Of a stretch of 64,000 nt of DNA, positions 60,781 to 64,000 are shown one piece after another. The notes under the pieces are model-generated. The model did not search any database, had not been told where the DNA came from, and was given only the letters and a program-made list of their open reading frames with translations. Numbering within the stretch: the stretch's first letter is position 1; each line of letters begins with the position of its first letter. The position numbers were made by a program, and so were the translations under genes. This DNA comes from G963665595 sp963665595 (lineage in GTDB: Bacteria; Actinomycetota; Coriobacteriia; Coriobacteriales; CADBOM01): positions 682,001 to 746,000 of the forward strand of contig CAXXJK010000005.1 in assembly GCA_963665595.2 (NCBI GenBank). Direction: 5' to 3'.

Positions 60781-61290
60781 GTGAGCAATGTACAGATCAG
60801 AATTGCGGGGGCAGTGAATGACTCCATAGTGGATGGTCCGGGAATTCGCATGGCTTTATTCATGCAGGGATGTAAGCACCATTGTCTTGGTTGCCAGAAT
60901 CCTGAGACCCATAATTTTTCCGGAGGTTCGACGAAGACAATCGACGATATACTGACCGCAATAGAACAAAACCCTTTGCTCGATGGCGTTACATTTTCTG
61001 GTGGCGAACCATTAGAGCAAGCAGCCTCTCTTATCGGGCTTTCTTGCGCTATTCATGATCGTGGGCTTAATATCTGGTGCTATACCGGATATCTCTTCGA
61101 AGAAATATGTGCGGGAGTGCCAAGCCCCGAAGCGCGTGAGCTTCTGCAACATGTCGATGTGCTTATTGACGGTCCCTTCATTGAGGCTCAGCGCAGTCTC
61201 GATGCCCGCTGGCGTGGTAGCACGAATCAGCGTGTTATCGACGTAGCGGCATCTCTTGCAGGCGGAGAGATTGTGACGCTCTATTCTTGA
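60781..61290 (+). CDS. nrdG: Anaerobic ribonucleotide reductase activase
   Basis: A 169-residue radical SAM enzyme that generates the glycyl radical on NrdD. The cluster motif is Cys31-x3-Cys35-x2-Cys38 (CKHHCLGC), then FSGGEPL for SAM. The frame extends to 60727 through the hairpin; the GTG at 60781 with a G-rich site upstream gives the usual start VQIRIAG. Confidence 0.93.
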   Translation: MSNVQIRIAGAVNDSIVDGPGIRMALFMQGCKHHCLGCQNPETHNFSGGSTKTIDDILTAIEQNPLLDGVTFSGGEPLEQAASLIGLSCAIHDRGLNIWCYTGYLFEEICAGVPSPEARELLQHVDVLIDGPFIEAQRSLDARWRGSTNQRVIDVAASLAGGEIVTLYS

Positions 61291-61328
61291 TGCGTTTTTG
61301 TTTATTCGTTATGGGGAAGTTAAAGAAA

Positions 61329-61340
61329 GTTAAAGAATTC
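61329..61340 (+). repeat. Left 12-bp direct repeat flanking the IS30 element
   Basis: GTTAAAGAATTC, identical to 62941-62952 on the other side of the element. It is a candidate target-site duplication, longer than the 2-4 bp usual for IS30. Confidence 0.6.
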
Positions 61341-62940
61341 CGTTAATTGAATTTGTTCTCTGGACGCCTGTTCAGGTTAACCTTGCAATCTGAGTAGACA
61401 TAGATATCGCTATATATCACAGGTTGTTTGCCTAGGTATGATCGCGTTTGCTTTTCTCCTCTTGATTCAGTAGCATTGCAGCCCTCTTCTCGCAGCCCGG
61501 GAAGGAGTAGATCATGCCACAAAGGAAAGGAGGACACCTCGTCTTTGATGACAGGTGCGAGATCGAAGAGATGTTAAAGGATGGCAAGTCATTCAGAGAG
61601 ATTGCAAGAAAGCTTGGGGTGTCACCGACTACAGTCTCAAGTTATGACTTCTGCAAGGAATTCGATTTCTATACTTGTGAAAGACGCGAACGAGCACCCT
61701 TTGTATGCACGCAATGCTCCAAGCGAGGCTTTTGTACCTATGAGAAAGCTCGGTATGTAGCCTCAAAAGCACAAAGTGCTCATGACGAGAGATTGAGCCT
61801 TGCCCACGTTGGTATAAGCTGCAAACCCTATGAACTGCGTATGATGGTAGATACCGTCAAAAAACTGCTCTCTCAGGGTCAGAGCCTACAGGCCATCTGG
61901 GCTACCCACTCAGAGGAGTTTTTGATATGTGAACGGACGTTTTACAACTACATGGACAAGGGCGTAATGGGCCTTGCCAACATTGATCTGCCCAAAAAGG
62001 TCAGATACGCACCACGTAAGAAACGCGCTCACGGAGAACCGAAGATGAATCTTGAGGGACGCACATACTCTGATTGGTGTGCGCTACCTGATGATCTTAA
62101 GGTGCTTACTGTACAGATGGACACCGTAGAAGGGTTACGCCGTAATTCTCAGTGCATTCTCACGCTACATTTTGTGCGTTTGTTCTTCCAGCTCCATATT
62201 CTGCTTAAGTCAAAAGATCAGGTGCAGGTAAAGGCTGCCCTCGACGCACTGGAGACTTACTGCGAAGGTACCTTTACCGACATCTTCCCGGTGATACTCA
62301 CTGACCGTGGCAGTGAGTTCTTAGATTTTTCCAAGATCGAGACGGGACTAAATGGCTCAAGACGCACCAGTGTCTTTTACTGCGATCCAGTCAATCCTGG
62401 TCAAAAGGGTGCCGCTGAAAAGAATCATGTTGAACTGAGAAAGATACTTCCAAAAGGAACCGACTTCGATGGTCTGACATTTTCTGATGTCAGCGAGGCA
62501 TCCAGTCACGTCAACTCATATGTGAGAGCAGGCCAGAAGGCGGCGCCAATGGCGCTCGCCTCCCTGACCTTACCAAAAAGTCTGCTTGAGAGTTTGGGAG
62601 TTCGGGCCATACCGCCTGACGATGTGATCATGAACCCTCGGCTGCTCGAAGCATGACAACTACATTTTAGACAATTGAAGGGCTGCCGAGAAGGGCGATA
62701 TAGCTACATGTTAAGCGTCCAGGTTACTATTGCAAAACCTTCTCAGACGTTAGCGCAAGCATGCTCGCAGTTGAGACTTCATCCAGATAATACTTGCGTT
62801 ATCAGGTAAATACTATCCTTCAGTCACCGGTTTGCAAGCAATCTGGACACCTTAAAGGTATCTCTTCCTGCAGAACTTCACATTTGGTGCAACTGTCCAG
62901 TTTGCTTTTGCAGTGTCCAGGTTACGATTTCAATGAACCA
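61341..62940 (+). mobile_element. IS30-family insertion sequence
   Basis: About 1.6 kb with one DDE transposase. The ends form imperfect inverted repeats: bases from 61340 (GTTAATTGAA...CTGGAC) match the reverse complement of the end at 62940 (GTTCATTGAA...CTGGAC) at 19 of 28 positions. Further copies of the subterminal word GTCCAGGTTA with TTGCAA occur near 62718 and 62915 and a variant near 61373, likely transposase-binding sites. The 62953-63091 stretch before mobB shows no gene. Confidence 0.78.
61514..62656 (+). CDS. IS30-family transposase
   Basis: A 380-residue transposase. An N-terminal helix-turn-helix (SFREIARKLGVSPTTVSSY) is followed by a Cys-rich segment (CTQCSKRGFC). The catalytic triad is Asp203 (QMDTVEG), Asp264 (LTDRGSEF) and Glu302 (GAAEKNHVELRKILPKGT). 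The gene is intact, so the element may be active. Confidence 0.92.
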   Translation: MPQRKGGHLVFDDRCEIEEMLKDGKSFREIARKLGVSPTTVSSYDFCKEFDFYTCERRERAPFVCTQCSKRGFCTYEKARYVASKAQSAHDERLSLAHVGISCKPYELRMMVDTVKKLLSQGQSLQAIWATHSEEFLICERTFYNYMDKGVMGLANIDLPKKVRYAPRKKRAHGEPKMNLEGRTYSDWCALPDDLKVLTVQMDTVEGLRRNSQCILTLHFVRLFFQLHILLKSKDQVQVKAALDALETYCEGTFTDIFPVILTDRGSEFLDFSKIETGLNGSRRTSVFYCDPVNPGQKGAAEKNHVELRKILPKGTDFDGLTFSDVSEASSHVNSYVRAGQKAAPMALASLTLPKSLLESLGVRAIPPDDVIMNPRLLEA

Positions 62941-62952
62941 GTTAAAGAATTC
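62941..62952 (+). repeat. Right 12-bp direct repeat flanking the IS30 element
   Basis: GTTAAAGAATTC, the second copy of the flanking repeat described at 61329-61340. Confidence 0.6.
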
Positions 62953-63091
62953 ATCCTCGATAAGTAGAAAACACATTAACTTTCTTTACGGGTTGAAGTG
63001 GGTGCATTACAATGGAGAACAGTCGATTGGTCCGTAGGGTTTCCGGACGACGTTTTCAGAGCAGATGATTCATTTTCAGAGGAGAATTTAG

Positions 63092-63631
63092 ATGGATCTA
63101 CATAAGGCGGAGGGGCCCTATGCCTTTGCCTTGGTGGGGCGTTCTGGTTCAGGAAAGACGGTTCTTTCTGAGAAGATCATTTCAGTACTGGCCGATCAAG
63201 AATATCGGGTTGGAAGTGTTAAGCATCACTCTCGGTGTGGTTTTTCAATTGACCATGAGGGTAAGGATTCTTGGCGTCATCGCGTCGCGGGAAGTTCCCA
63301 TGTGGTGATAGCCGCACCTGACATGATTGCTCGTATTCAAGAGACTGATCATGAGTGGGAGTATCCAGATATCATCGCGACGATGACTGATGTCGATGTT
63401 GTTGTCGTTGAGGGGTATCGATGCGCGGGGCTTCCTACCTTTATGTTGTTTCGTAAAGATAATTTGCGCACTCAGGGGACACTGCCGGATCTCTCTGATC
63501 CAGACATCGTAGGAGTGATTACAGATGACGCGTCTGTTGCGTCGCAAGCTGCGATCAGGGGATTACCCTCATTTGGGTTTGAGGATATCTCAAATGTGTG
63601 CGATTACGCGCTCTCATGTGCTTCAAGGTAG
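63092..63631 (+). CDS. mobB: Molybdopterin-guanine dinucleotide biosynthesis protein B
   Basis: A 179-residue P-loop protein with Walker A GRSGSGKT, the VGSVKHH segment and VVVVEGY, all typical of MobB, which assists MobA in forming bis-MGD. AGAGGAG precedes the ATG. Its presence near five bis-MGD enzymes fits the theme of the window. mobA follows 28 bases later. Confidence 0.92.
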   Translation: MDLHKAEGPYAFALVGRSGSGKTVLSEKIISVLADQEYRVGSVKHHSRCGFSIDHEGKDSWRHRVAGSSHVVIAAPDMIARIQETDHEWEYPDIIATMTDVDVVVVEGYRCAGLPTFMLFRKDNLRTQGTLPDLSDPDIVGVITDDASVASQAAIRGLPSFGFEDISNVCDYALSCASR

Positions 63632-63659
63632 CTGAGAAAAGATCAAGGGAGTCGGTTCT

Positions 63660-64000
63660 TTGCAGGAGACAATCAAGAGGGAAAATCTCACAGTTGCTAT
63701 TCAGGCTGGTGGCGAGTCGCGCCGTATGGGGCGTTCTAAAGCTTTTGTTCCATTTCTCGGGGAGCCTCTCATCATGCGTTCGATCAGGCGACTAAAACCC
63801 CTTGCGGCTGAGATGCTCATTACCACCAACGAGCCCGAGCGCTATCATGTTATCGCTGACCAGATTGCCCATGAAGGCATTTTCCTCTACCGGGATCTTG
63901 CCGAGCCTCGTGGTTCGCTCAACGGGTTGTATACTGCGTTAATTAAAGCCACTTTACCATTTGTCGCGGTAATAGCGTGCGATATGATTTTTCCGAGTGC
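63660..64000 (+). CDS. mobA: Molybdenum cofactor guanylyltransferase, partial
   Basis: The N-terminal 113 residues run off the window edge. The nucleotide-binding motif QAGGESRRMGRSKA, followed by FVPFLGEPL, EPRGSLNGLYTAL and the metal-binding ACDM, identifies MobA, which transfers GMP to Mo-molybdopterin. The start is taken as the TTG at 63660 with AAGGGA 9 bases upstream; no ATG precedes the motif. Confidence 0.9.
   Translation, partial: MQETIKRENLTVAIQAGGESRRMGRSKAFVPFLGEPLIMRSIRRLKPLAAEMLITTNEPERYHVIADQIAHEGIFLYRDLAEPRGSLNGLYTALIKATLPFVAVIACDMIFPS

Noticed and set aside
63001..63060. Molybdenum-cofactor riboswitch before mobB
   Set aside because: Only a 5-bp stem (GTCCG/CGGAC) is visible; the larger conserved Moco RNA structure is not recognisable.

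Overview
The window looks like a chromosome segment of an anaerobic coriobacterium close to the Eggerthellaceae. This is inferred from gene content and architecture: many DMSO-reductase-superfamily molybdoenzymes, LuxR-type regulators with a large N-terminal membrane domain, clustered small ferredoxin subunits, major facilitator transporters and an anaerobic ribonucleotide reductase. By eye the base composition is near 50% G+C. No rRNA, tRNA or CRISPR array was seen.

Left part (1-6.4 kb): a TetR regulator; a Fur-family regulator with a 42-bp palindromic operator, translationally coupled to a metal-exporter-like permease; a tyrosine phosphatase; a PNPOx-like flavoprotein; cysK; and a membrane-anchored LuxR regulator. 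The regulator is divergent from a complete DmsABC-type operon with a TorD/DmsD-like chaperone and a second DmsC anchor (6.7-12.3 kb). A GntR/ABC transporter operon follows (12.4-14.6 kb).

Molybdoenzyme array (14.9-31 kb): three paralogous large subunits without Tat signals are each followed by a ~115-residue two-cluster ferredoxin. The first set is followed by two MFS transporters, the second by a tiny zinc-ribbon protein, and the third is divergent from a second membrane LuxR regulator. An IS200-like element and two more zinc-ribbon genes lie between. A trigger-factor-like chaperone lacking the ribosome-docking signature and a PhnP-like metallo-beta-lactamase fold protein follow (31.1-33.4 kb).

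Redox island (33.8-46.8 kb): a PsrABC-like operon whose catalytic subunit carries an unusual C-terminal octapeptide repeat. It is followed by a tightly packed run: an HdrD/GlpC-like CCG protein, another molybdoenzyme, a DUF2064 transferase, a COG1964-type radical SAM enzyme, a ferredoxin-DUF169 fusion, a GNAT protein with a Cys-rich tail and a second CCG protein. This run is my best candidate for an undescribed pathway.

Right part (46.8-64 kb): a flavin reductase-like protein; a nucleoside hydrolase; an atypical APH-fold kinase; a YnjBCD-type ABC importer; a PadR regulator; an FchA-like cyclohydrolase paired with a FolD lacking the usual catalytic lysine; purine nucleoside phosphorylase; RsgA; NrdR-box-controlled nrdDG; a complete IS30-family element; and mobB plus the start of mobA, which make the bis-MGD cofactor needed by the molybdoenzymes.

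Caution on sequence quality: five genes between 12.8 and 29.1 kb are broken by about 20 single-base changes, every one reading as a +1 insertion, with 15 of them in the first half of one gene. This looks more like uncorrected read error than gene decay.
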